The notes below the pieces were generated by a model that did not search any database, had not been told where the DNA came from, and saw only the letters and a program-made list of their open reading frames with translations. Of a stretch of 62,682 nt of DNA, positions 19,397 to 30,000 are shown piece by piece. This stretch comes from a virus. The stretch lies in IMG/VR virus record IMGVR_UViG_3300035698_005996, positions 1 through 62,682 of that record, one strand, 5' to 3'. Each line of letters begins with the position of its first letter. Positions within the stretch are counted from its first letter, which is position 1. The translations under genes and the position numbers were made by a program.

Positions 19397-22300
19397 TTAA
19401 GGTAAGTAACCTTGTCTTAACTGTCCTTTATTTTTAGGTAATCCCTGTAAACCAGGTATTTTATTAGCAATGTATTGTTTAATACCATATTCAGGAGAAA
19501 ATCCAGCTATAAGCGGATCGGAGAACTTAGCTAATCTAGTTATAATACCATTAGTTCTTTGGTTTTTATGATTTACTATAGTAGTTAAATTTTGGTAATC
19601 AAGACCATCAAATCCACACATATAAGGATATCCTTTGTATGTTAGTGTAGTAAAATTAATACAATCTCTACCCATAATTTCAGCCATAACATCATATACA
19701 AATCTATTATATTTATAAGCTGCGCCAATTGTACCATTGTATAATAGTGGAGATGCAGCAATCGCTCCCGCTAATGCAGCATAGGGTCCTGCGCGAGCAC
19801 TAAGTATTACACTTGTACCATACACCTGAAGATTTCTTAATTCTTTAGCTTTTCTTCCCATTGTTAGAGAATCATATAGATTACTTATTACTCTAGTATC
19901 ATCCATCTGTATAGGATCTCTATCATAGGTAATTAAATTTGGTGTAATTATAGATCTAAATCCTTTTTCTGGTGTGAATATATGTTGAATTTCTTCAACT
20001 TCTACTGCGCCATGTATATCATTCGTATAATCTTGTATATGAACTATATCAAATGATTTAATAGATGGATCACCAATTATTTCAATAGTTCCTTGATACA
20101 TCTTCTGGACTTCTCGTTGGAGTAAATTATTACCTACAACTAAAAACGATGGAAGAATTCTCCAATCAGGTTTTTCTAAATTTAATATTCCAAATTTCTC
20201 ACGTTTAAAAAAGTCAAGTAACTCTGAACCATCTTTACTTTTTAATTGAGAATAACCTTCTATAATATTATTAAAACCATCTCTGATATCATACATGTTA
20301 GTATCAACATTTTTTTGGAAACTATTTAATGGTCGAATATGTTCATCTGATAGGTCTCTAAATGATCTAACTGGCCACATACTTAGTTCTTTACTTTGAT
20401 TTTCCGAGAAAGATCCTTTATCTACCATTTTTGGTTCATCTAAATAATATAAATTTATCGAATTATAAAAAGAATTATTAAGCACCATATTATTACTTAT
20501 TAGATTCCTAGAATCACTTATTAGATGATGTTGTTGTATACGTTTATATCTAGGATCCTTTGCTAAACTGATATCAGTATTATTAGTTACATTTTTAACA
20601 TTGAGTACATGTTCCGAGACAAGATTAAAATTTAATTTATTATCGTTTCTATTATTTAAGTCTATAATACTTTTGATTATATTTTCGAATTCATTACTTT
20701 TATTAATAAAAATTTCATCTTCAACAAAATTAAAGTCTTTAATATTTGATTTTTCTATAAATGGTTCTTCACTAATTAGAATTAAACTTTTAATTAATCC
20801 AGATGCTTTTTTATCACCATCATTAGTTAATTTATTAATTACATCTTTAAGCATGCCCATTACATCACCAATAAATCCAAAATTAATTCCGAGAGTATTA
20901 ACGTCGGTAGAATCTAAAATATATTTAATTACTACAAGTGCATTGAATCTATTCTGAACAAACAAATAAAAATTCTCATATATAATATTTTTCAATGTTA
21001 ATTTCCAAATTTCTGCATTTGAATCAAACGCTGATGTAAACGTTACTTTACTAAGTAATTTAATTTGTTTAATCAGTTTATTGAAAGTATCAACAGTTTT
21101 TTTAACACCTTCAAAATCATATGAAGAAAATTCATAACCATCTGTATATTTATAGTAACCAGATTTATCACCGATAATTAAAGTTTCTCTTAGATCATTC
21201 TTATCTGACATACCATCATTATTATATGTTCTGACTAATGGAAAACTATTCCTATGAAATAAACTAAGCTCATCCATTACTTGCCAGGCAGTTTGATTAT
21301 AAACAACCCAATCAAAAGTAAAATCAGTATATTTCTTATTAACTAAAGCATACGGTAAATAGATATTCTCATCCCGTGGATTGTCACGAGCCAATTCATA
21401 CGAACTAACTTTAGAAAATATATTAGTTAACATGAATCTATTAAATGTCGAATTATTTTTATTAGTAAGATTTCTACCTGTAAATTGATTACTTGGTCGT
21501 TCAAAAGGATTTGTAGTACCAAGATGTTCTAATCCTGGCAATGTATCCAGTACAGCACTTGCTATATCACCGTGCATTTTTTGTTTAGAAAATGCACCAT
21601 ATCTATGTGACATTACTTCACTTTGAAGCTGAGATCCAAATGACTGACAAACTAATTTTGTAGTACTACCAATATTCATATTTGTAATTCTTCCAACAAA
21701 TAAAATTGGTAGTACTCTTTCATCTGCAGCATAACCCATTTTAATAATTATTTTTGTTCCAGGTTTAATATCCAATGAGCTAAAAAATATATCTGAATCA
21801 TTATCCGATCCTGATGCAAAATCTGGTGATTCGACATGGAAAGAAAGAGTATCAGAAATATTACCAATTATATTACTTAATAAGATGACTGCTGTTTTAC
21901 TAGATTGATTTTTATTATCAACTATATGAATAGATTGAATGGCATCATATGTGAAATAATCATCAAATGGTTTACTAGAATAAATACTTTTATCTTCTTC
22001 TGCTAAATATATTTTGAAAGTAGGATATAGTTGTTTAACTGTCGATGAACTATTATTAACTGATTCAGAAAATTGTTTTAATAATCCAATTCGTTTTACA
22101 TTAGCTTCAATCGATCTAATATTCCAATAATCCAAACCTTTAAGCTCTGGAATAGTCTTGAAACTTGGAGTAATTCCTGTATTATGAAAATCAATAATAA
22201 AATCATTTAGGCGAATAAAAGATCCAATCTTATTATTTAAATAATTTTGTAAAACTTTAAGCTGAGGAAAAGCAGCTGTTTTATTAACAGAACCTTTTTT

Positions 22301-25300
22301 TGCATCTTTATCTTTACTACCATCACTAGTGCCAATTTTATCTTGTTGATGTAATCCACCTTTAGTAAATTTACTAAGATCAATTTTAGCAGATTGTTTA
22401 GTTAATGATTTAGTTTGATCAGATAATGCTAAAGTAAGTACATTATTAATAGTTGATCTTAGATCATACAATGCTGATTTTGATTGTTCATCCAAAGATA
22501 ATTTAAAAATAGGATCTAGTATTGTTGAAATTTCTTTATTTTTAATATTTGGCAATGAAGTTGAATTTGTTAAAAAAGTTCCCATAAATGAAGTAATTGC
22601 TGAATAGACTTCTAAGATTTCAATTAAAGTTATAGCTCTAGCACTTTTTATTAAAGATAATTTTTTTAAATCTGGATTACCAACTAGACCTCTTATCTGT
22701 GCAAATTTTAAAAGTTGTTCAGATTCTTTATCATTTACTTTATTCTTAGTTAAATATTCTACTAGTTCAGTATATATTTCAGCAGTACCTTTTTTATAAT
22801 CTTTATCAGCAGCGTTAAGTTCTGCTGCTTTTTTATCAGTTCCTGCTCTTGCGAATGTATCTTGTATTTGTTCATCAGTAACTAATATTTCACGTTTTCC
22901 TTCTTCATTGATTGTTGTATTAAAATCAGTATTACCAGCTTCACGTTCTATATCTAAAGATATATCAAAATAAGTAGAATGAATTTCATCTAGAGTTTCT
23001 GTCAAATTAGCTTTATATCCAATTATATCTTTTACACCTTTAACAGTACTACTATCTAATGAATTTAATCTATCTTTTATAACATCAAATTTCCTAACAG
23101 CATCTTCATATTCTTGAAGAGATAACATTATAGCCATTTTTGCGGTAGTCATAGATCGTTCTAATGATGATTCTAAGTATTCATTAATATCCTGACCAGA
23201 AAATACATCATTGAATATATAGTAATCAGGTGATATATTTATCCAACCTAATTCATCTGAAATATTATAGACAGGATTACAATCAAAATCTTTATAACAA
23301 CTAACTTTTAAATTTCTAGATATATAATTTAGCTTACTATATAGATCTTGACCTATAACATCTTTATTAAGAAGTAATTTAGCTATTACTGGATCTCGTA
23401 ATATTTGAGAACTAATAGAATGAATATATGATTTTTTCATATTATGAATATAGTCACCCATTAAATCACCAAATTCAGCAAAAATAGAATTCTTAGCATC
23501 AGTTAAACGATTACCTGTTTTATTTATTAACTTTTCAGTTCCTACCGCCACAATTGATGCAGCTGTTATTGAACTAGATATACCAGCAACCGCAATGGCT
23601 GCTTGAAGAGTTCCTATTATAGCAGCACCAATACTTAACGTACCGATGAGCACTTCTCCAAGTGGTATTGCTGCTAAAATTAATAGAACTACTCCAATAT
23701 TACCAACAGTTATTCCCGTTGATTTTCCTTTAAAACTACTAAATAGATCTAGTACGTGTAATGTATTTGGTCTTGTATTTTCAGGTGTTATTATATTTTT
23801 AAAAAGTAGATATTGTTTTTTAAATTCTAATTCTCTCTGATATAATATATTTCTTACTACTTGTTGGAACTTAGGTAATCGTTTAAAAATCTTATTCAAA
23901 GCAGCAGTTGCTTCTTCGTCTCGTACTCGTTTTATTGTTTTATTAATTGTTTTTTGAAAATTACCAGTTATTTTTTTAACTGCTGATAGTTTTAATTGTT
24001 TGTTAATATAGTTAGCATTGCCACCAGAATCCACTAATTTATTTATATAATCAGTTAATATGTCTGCCCATATTGAATAGGAAAAACCAAGTCTGAGAAG
24101 ATCATCTATATCAGTAATCTCAGAACCAAATTCAAGATTAGAAGGTGCTTCTTCAGGACCAAATGTCGGAGTTTGTGGTGAAATTTGTTGTAAGCTTTTA
24201 TATTTATAAACTACAATTTCATTATTATTTAATATACTCGTAACAGCTTCTTCGGTATCATGGCTATATACAAAATCTCTATCGTCACTAATGATAGTGT
24301 CATCATGCAAATTAGATATATCCATGGTAATTGACATTCTAGTTATAAGCTGCATTACAATAGCTTTAGTAATATCTTGATTATCTTCTTGTTCTACTGA
24401 ATTATAGTCTTCAATTGAAAGTCCACTTTTTGTAAAACTAATTGTATTATTCCATGAGTTGGGATTTCCATTTATATTTGTAGTGTTAGATGAATTATAT
24501 ACTAATTTATTTAATCCAAAAGAACTTAAAAAATGATGTCGAGGAACATCTAGTGTTAATCTAAAATCTAAATATGGATATAACAATGGGTTATTGAGTA
24601 AAATTAATTTAGAACTATTATAAACTCTGTTAGATAAGTCAGATAATTCTTTTTTTAATACTGATCCTCCAAGAGATGTTACCGACAGAGATAATGTAAT
24701 ATCATCGGATCCTATATGTTGATAAAAAGGATATGTATATGATGGCAAAGGCATTATAGTAAATTTATTAGCAAATGATAAGTTCCAAGAACCAACTACA
24801 TCAGTTTTACCATCAATGATAAGTGAAGTAGATTTAATTGGCATATTTATAATATTAAGCCCATCAGGACCACTTATGTAATATGAATCATTATTGAAAA
24901 GAGTTTGAATACTTTCAGCAACGCTACCCATAAAACCTACAAATTGATTTTTTCTTTTTTCATCACCTTCCATCCAAGACCAAATTCTATCAAAAGCAGT
25001 TATCATATTTACTGATGAATCACTATTAAATCCTTGATCCTCTTTAATATGAGTGTATAATTTTTTAGATAAGTTTAAATAGTCGTCCGACAATATAGTT
25101 GTGCTAGTTATGTCACCTTTGATAAAAGAAGTTGCAGTTGCTTTATCATTTAGAAGATTTTTAAAAACACCTACACCAATAGCATTTAAGCCACCTTTTA
25201 AAAAAGGATCAAATATATTATTAATGTCGGTGTGCATAGTTGGGTAATCTTGTGAACTAATTCCATTAAGTTCTAGTAATTTAGGAAGATTATTATTCAT

Positions 25301-26809
25301 TCCATTAAATTGTATTTCAATTCGTCTTAATTCATCATCTAAATTTTGAAATATAGAAAACCATTCACCTATAAGATTATCTTTATTTAATATTTTACTA
25401 AAATCATTTAATCTATTAAGTTGATCTTGTTGAGATTTTAATCTATCACTAGATAGTTTTTTAGAAAATTCACGTGAGTCTTGATTAATATAATTATAAT
25501 TCAAATTAATAGAAGATTTATTATCTAATGATTTGTAATGTCTGAGATAATTAGTAGTTTTCCTTGGTCTAAAAGATTTAACACTCATGCCAACTGTATT
25601 CGAATTAACTAGACCATTTTTTCCAAGAGGAACGATATTGCCAATTTCATCTGTAACATAATCAACATCTTCTATTATACCTTGATAATATGCTCTGAAA
25701 GGAACACTGTATCGAAAATCATAATCAGAATCTATATTGTCACTTATAACTTGTTCGATTTTAGTAGCTGTGATTGACTCATCATCTAGATTAGTTTTAG
25801 ATTTATCTATAGCTAATTCTAATTCATTGTTGATTTCAGTTTTATTTTGTTGTGTTTTAACACCTTTGAATGTTTTGATAGCTTTAAAATTAGATGATAT
25901 AACTCTGTAATCAAAAGGCAAGAATGTAAGCTGTGCTTGTAATGTACTAGGAAATCCTTCTACTGATTGTATATGAATTGATTCTAAACCAACTGATAAA
26001 AAATTTCCATTAGGAACAATAAGATCTGAAAAGAATTCATTAACATCTCTATTTCTAATATTAATAAAAGGAGTTCTTTTATACATAGCAAATATAGGCA
26101 TCAGCTGGTAATTAATAGTATCTTCATTAGGAAATATTAAATTGATTGTGATATTTCTTACTTGTTGAAGTGTAGGTATTTTTGGATTACCTTCTGTTCG
26201 TAGAGTAGGAAAATACTGGTAACCATTCTGAGTAGTAAATGAAATTTGTGTAGGATCAACTGTTAATACTATATCGCCAATTTGGATTTGCCCATCAAGT
26301 GAAGCTAGTCTATTAGGAATAGCAAAAGATTGATCTTCATATTCTAAAGTTTTAAATATATTCTGAACTACATTACTATCAACTATATTATTAACTAGTT
26401 CAGTGGTAACTGATGTATAATCAGGTTGTATAACTTTATATGGAATACTAATACCACTTAATAATTTTAATGTTTCATCGTCTGCTTTTGGAAATGTGAG
26501 TAACTGATCATTATCCTCAAATGTAATAACATATAATTGATTGATACCGTTCTTAGTTATTTCTATAATGTCACCAATTTTATATTTAAAATTGGATTTT
26601 TTAAGTTTATCGCCAGTAAAATCAGTAGTTGCAAAATAAATTCCTATCTTACCATAAGCATCCTGAATAGCATCTATAAGTTTAGTTTTTAAACTTCGTT
26701 CATATTCTTTAGCACTAGCATTATAGACTCTAATTAATTCTGGAAATTTATTATATAGATATGCTTGTAGATATATCCCTATTGATTTAAGATTGGCGGA
26801 TTCTGCCAC
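19397..26809 (-). CDS. Giant baseplate hub / tail protein (2470 aa)
   Basis: GTG start with AGGAGA upstream; the first residues MAESAN are identical to the start of the tail tube gene. The N-terminal region (~170-320: IQIGDIVLTVDPTQISFTTQ, RNITINLIFPNED, FPSTLQAQLTFLPFDYRV) resembles the tail-tube/baseplate-tube superfamily. A long helical middle carries a strongly hydrophobic stretch at ~1035-1090 (GVVLLILAAIPLGEVLIGTL and on). From ~1680 a gp27/late-control-D-like hub pattern appears: GTKIIIKMGYA, LPILFVGRITNM. Near ~2238 GTIEIIGDPSIKSFDIVHIQ leads into VEVEEIQHIFTPEKGFRSII, the usual hub closing motif. A hub is normally 350-450 aa, so this is a hub expanded or fused with membrane-active tail-tip sequence. 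No peptidoglycan hydrolase motif was found. Confidence 0.7.
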   Translation of the reverse strand: MAESANLKSIGIYLQAYLYNKFPELIRVYNASAKEYERSLKTKLIDAIQDAYGKIGIYFATTDFTGDKLKKSNFKYKIGDIIEITKNGINQLYVITFEDNDQLLTFPKADDETLKLLSGISIPYKVIQPDYTSVTTELVNNIVDSNVVQNIFKTLEYEDQSFAIPNRLASLDGQIQIGDIVLTVDPTQISFTTQNGYQYFPTLRTEGNPKIPTLQQVRNITINLIFPNEDTINYQLMPIFAMYKRTPFINIRNRDVNEFFSDLIVPNGNFLSVGLESIHIQSVEGFPSTLQAQLTFLPFDYRVISSNFKAIKTFKGVKTQQNKTEINNELELAIDKSKTNLDDESITATKIEQVISDNIDSDYDFRYSVPFRAYYQGIIEDVDYVTDEIGNIVPLGKNGLVNSNTVGMSVKSFRPRKTTNYLRHYKSLDNKSSINLNYNYINQDSREFSKKLSSDRLKSQQDQLNRLNDFSKILNKDNLIGEWFSIFQNLDDELRRIEIQFNGMNNNLPKLLELNGISSQDYPTMHTDINNIFDPFLKGGLNAIGVGVFKNLLNDKATATSFIKGDITSTTILSDDYLNLSKKLYTHIKEDQGFNSDSSVNMITAFDRIWSWMEGDEKRKNQFVGFMGSVAESIQTLFNNDSYYISGPDGLNIINMPIKSTSLIIDGKTDVVGSWNLSFANKFTIMPLPSYTYPFYQHIGSDDITLSLSVTSLGGSVLKKELSDLSNRVYNSSKLILLNNPLLYPYLDFRLTLDVPRHHFLSSFGLNKLVYNSSNTTNINGNPNSWNNTISFTKSGLSIEDYNSVEQEDNQDITKAIVMQLITRMSITMDISNLHDDTIISDDRDFVYSHDTEEAVTSILNNNEIVVYKYKSLQQISPQTPTFGPEEAPSNLEFGSEITDIDDLLRLGFSYSIWADILTDYINKLVDSGGNANYINKQLKLSAVKKITGNFQKTINKTIKRVRDEEATAALNKIFKRLPKFQQVVRNILYQRELEFKKQYLLFKNIITPENTRPNTLHVLDLFSSFKGKSTGITVGNIGVVLLILAAIPLGEVLIGTLSIGAAIIGTLQAAIAVAGISSSITAASIVAVGTEKLINKTGNRLTDAKNSIFAEFGDLMGDYIHNMKKSYIHSISSQILRDPVIAKLLLNKDVIGQDLYSKLNYISRNLKVSCYKDFDCNPVYNISDELGWINISPDYYIFNDVFSGQDINEYLESSLERSMTTAKMAIMLSLQEYEDAVRKFDVIKDRLNSLDSSTVKGVKDIIGYKANLTETLDEIHSTYFDISLDIEREAGNTDFNTTINEEGKREILVTDEQIQDTFARAGTDKKAAELNAADKDYKKGTAEIYTELVEYLTKNKVNDKESEQLLKFAQIRGLVGNPDLKKLSLIKSARAITLIEILEVYSAITSFMGTFLTNSTSLPNIKNKEISTILDPIFKLSLDEQSKSALYDLRSTINNVLTLALSDQTKSLTKQSAKIDLSKFTKGGLHQQDKIGTSDGSKDKDAKKGSVNKTAAFPQLKVLQNYLNNKIGSFIRLNDFIIDFHNTGITPSFKTIPELKGLDYWNIRSIEANVKRIGLLKQFSESVNNSSSTVKQLYPTFKIYLAEEDKSIYSSKPFDDYFTYDAIQSIHIVDNKNQSSKTAVILLSNIIGNISDTLSFHVESPDFASGSDNDSDIFFSSLDIKPGTKIIIKMGYAADERVLPILFVGRITNMNIGSTTKLVCQSFGSQLQSEVMSHRYGAFSKQKMHGDIASAVLDTLPGLEHLGTTNPFERPSNQFTGRNLTNKNNSTFNRFMLTNIFSKVSSYELARDNPRDENIYLPYALVNKKYTDFTFDWVVYNQTAWQVMDELSLFHRNSFPLVRTYNNDGMSDKNDLRETLIIGDKSGYYKYTDGYEFSSYDFEGVKKTVDTFNKLIKQIKLLSKVTFTSAFDSNAEIWKLTLKNIIYENFYLFVQNRFNALVVIKYILDSTDVNTLGINFGFIGDVMGMLKDVINKLTNDGDKKASGLIKSLILISEEPFIEKSNIKDFNFVEDEIFINKSNEFENIIKSIIDLNNRNDNKLNFNLVSEHVLNVKNVTNNTDISLAKDPRYKRIQQHHLISDSRNLISNNMVLNNSFYNSINLYYLDEPKMVDKGSFSENQSKELSMWPVRSFRDLSDEHIRPLNSFQKNVDTNMYDIRDGFNNIIEGYSQLKSKDGSELLDFFKREKFGILNLEKPDWRILPSFLVVGNNLLQREVQKMYQGTIEIIGDPSIKSFDIVHIQDYTNDIHGAVEVEEIQHIFTPEKGFRSIITPNLITYDRDPIQMDDTRVISNLYDSLTMGRKAKELRNLQVYGTSVILSARAGPYAALAGAIAASPLLYNGTIGAAYKYNRFVYDVMAEIMGRDCINFTTLTYKGYPYMCGFDGLDYQNLTTIVNHKNQRTNGIITRLAKFSDPLIAGFSPEYGIKQYIANKIPGLQGLPKNKGQLRQGYLP

Positions 26810-26812
26810 TTG

Positions 26813-26995
26813 CTAATCTCCTAGTTCTTTAATTTGTACGGGGCTTAATGATATTGGATCGTCAACTTCAGTAATATTTATATAAGTACTATTACCAGTT
26901 AGTCTTGTTAAAATTGAATCTAAATTTTGTATTATAGAGGAAATATCTACGCCATCGGGCACGTCTACAATAATATTTGATTCAACAGCACTCAT
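26813..26995 (-). CDS. Small hypothetical protein between giant tail genes (60 aa)
   Basis: The start is set to the ATG at 26995 (MSAVESNIIVDVPDGVDISS) because AGGAG lies 5-6 nt before it; a TTG five codons upstream overlaps that site. The peptide is acidic, with a predicted helix in the middle (IIQNLDSILTRLTG) and a polar C-terminus (SPVQIKELGD). It ends in TAG three bases before the GTG of the giant hub gene. I do not recognise it. Small proteins in this place can be tail-tip adaptors or chaperones for the giants. Confidence 0.6.
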   Translation of the reverse strand: MSAVESNIIVDVPDGVDISSIIQNLDSILTRLTGNSTYINITEVDDPISLSPVQIKELGD

Positions 26996-27015
26996 TATTA
27001 CTCCTACCAAGTTGA

Positions 27016-30000
27016 CTATATATTGGGTGATCCAAAGGCTCCTATGGTACTAGTATAGTCTGAATAACTAGCACCTGAGTTAATATTAAAATTATGTGAA
27101 TACTGGGAAGATACTAAGTTACTATTAACAAACATCTCGTTAACTTGTTCACTTATTCCTTTCCTATAAGAAGATTGATTTCTATTATTCAGTTTAATAA
27201 ATGCTTGTTTTGAAAAAGAAGCATCTACCATATCTAATGGTATACTTCTATCTAACTGAATACCTTTATCAATTCTAGATGAACCTATATCAGGACTATT
27301 ACCTAAATCTACACATGCATCTAATGGATTCATCGAATTACTAAGCTGATTAGGTCTAAATAGATTTAATGCTAAATATCCACCAGCTGCAATCGCTGCG
27401 TATTTACCTTTTTTTCTAAAAAATTTACTATTATCTAAGCTACCTCGTAATCGTTTAGTTAAATCTGAGCCTATATCATCCATAATAGAAGACGCTTTAA
27501 CTTCTCCTGTAAGTTGTTCCTCTATCATATTGCCTAGATATGTTTGAGTTGCATCCATTGTACTATTTATATATTCATTATTATCTAAATAAACTGAATC
27601 CCATATATTAGCACCAGCTTTTCCTGACAAAATATTACTTACAGCTTTGATTCCATAATTAACATCTGAATTACCATATTTTTTTAAAGCATCCATAGTT
27701 TTACCACTTCTAAATATTAATTCGAATTCTTCATTAGCTGTTTTTCTGACTCGGTCTAATTCTTCAACTGATTCATCTAAAGCATAATCATCAAATTTAG
27801 ATATATATAATTTTCTAAGTGATTCAACATCTTCATGTTTAGCAGTTTCAAAGTTTTCTAAGGCACTCAATGCACCAACTAACTGAGCAGTTTCTTTATC
27901 CTGTTTTCCTAATCCTATAATATCCTGTGATATACCGAATAATCCATGATTTAAATCACCACCAATTTTTCTAAGAAGAAGAGGATTTTTAACTAAACCA
28001 GCTTGACTCAATTCATTTAATCTTGTTTTAGCTATATTAGTAGCTCTACCAATTAGATTTTTTGATAAAAATACTTGTCTAGTTTTATTTGTAGCCGTAT
28101 TTAATGAATCTTCAACTACATTATTGGCTCTATTCATTTGAAATTGTGTTCCCATATCAGCTATTGCTTTAACACTACCTGAAAAATCTAAGGAACTCTT
28201 ATCAACTGAAATCGATTGTCTTCTACCAGCGGTATCATATGCAGTCATCTCTGCAGTTCCATCACTATTAAATCCTATTAGTGAAAAATAATCAGTTACT
28301 TTATATAATCCACCAACTTTTTTTAATCTCATTTTGCTCTGCATTGCTGGGTCAGAAAGAATAATTTCTAATGATTTTTTTGTTTGTAATCTATATTCAT
28401 CTGCTTGAGCAATAGATGATAAATTAACAACTCCTAAATAAAATTTATCACCATCACTATCAGCTCCTTGTCCTTTAGATATTATAGTATGTACAAATGC
28501 TGAATTATCATCCATTCCAATATGTTCACCAGCTTCTTGTGGAACTATCTGATATTGCATGTTAAAAACACCATCTTTAGCATTCTGTGTTACTGGATGA
28601 CGGACCATAATACCACCATGTATATTTTTATTTCCACTTCTAATGTCATTTATATATTGTTCAGCTTCACTTTCATCCATAGAACTTTTTAAATAATTAA
28701 AATAATTAGAAAATCCAAGCTCAGGAGATGGTAGATTTTCTGCAGCTTGAGATGTTATAAATACAGTATTCATCTCAGAGTTAATCATTTTTTTATAAAG
28801 TTCTTTATATTTACCAGTTGTAGCATTACCAGTTCTTTTGTAATTACGTAATGATATTTCAGCATTCACTAATATTGAATCTGCTCCTTTATGAGACGTA
28901 TACATAGCAGGAAGTTCAAATCCTTCAGCAAGAAATGATAGTGAGCTTTTATCCATTTTAGTATGTCCAAGTATATATAACATCCATTGTTTCTTTAATA
29001 GTCCTTTTGGCTCTGAAAGTTCCATTGAAGGATCTAATGCGTTTCGATGTGCTGCTCGTGCTGCTTCCATTACATCTACCTTAGCTCTTGTCTCTGAACT
29101 AGCTAATCCCACTAAAGGATTTAATCTATTTGACAATGCTTCGCCACGAGTATCAGCTGCCATTACAAGTTCTTTCATTTCAAATTGTCTCACATTACCA
29201 TTATTATCTCGTAGTACAGCATCTATCGGTCCTTTACCTTTTGCTGTTTCAGACATTACACCAATTGAATTAAATGTCTTTTGTATATCATCTCTTGTTA
29301 AATTACCTTGTTCCATTAGAGAATAAACCGATATCATTTCATCTATATTAAATACAAATTGACCATGTGCGTCTGCTATTGTTGGTCCTGATCGATGTAA
29401 CTTAGATCCAATTCTTAAGGTTTCATTCTTTCTAGCCATATTGGTCCATACAGCATTATCTCTAACACCAAAAATATTATTTATTTTTTTATCATCTTTG
29501 AGATAGGTATCTAGTATATGTGATTCTCCTAATGAATTTAACAATTCTCTATAATGAGCATCTGTTAATTCAGCATTCTCACCAACAAATTTAGAGTAAT
29601 CTATTAAATGTTTTAGATCATCGATCACTAAATCTGGATCTAATCTATTAGCTTTCCGTTTTTGATTCTTAAATAATTTTAATGTTTCTGACCTATCTAG
29701 TAAACTATTAATATCATCTATAGATAGTTTTGTCTGTACTGATGCTTTAGCATAAAGAGCATCTTTGAATAAAGTATTTCTTCTTAAAACAGAATTATAT
29801 TTCTTATCTCTCATAAATCTAGAATTATTAGCTATATATTTTTTTGTACTATCTGTTAAATGATTGCCTTCTTCAAACATATTAACAACTTCTTGTTTCG
29901 AGAAACTAATTGTTTTTTGACTAGTTCCTAAGCCATTATTAAAGTTATATATGGCCATCGGTGTTGGACCTCTATATCCCCAATTATAAATAAGATTAGA

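Noticed and set aside
28448-28461. DSDGD as a calcium-binding loop instead of a polymerase motif
   Set aside because: Possible, but the preceding R-x-P strand, the G-A before the motif, the hydrophobic strand after it and the following N-LIG...N segment fit the polymerase pattern better. It is kept as an alternative at moderate confidence.
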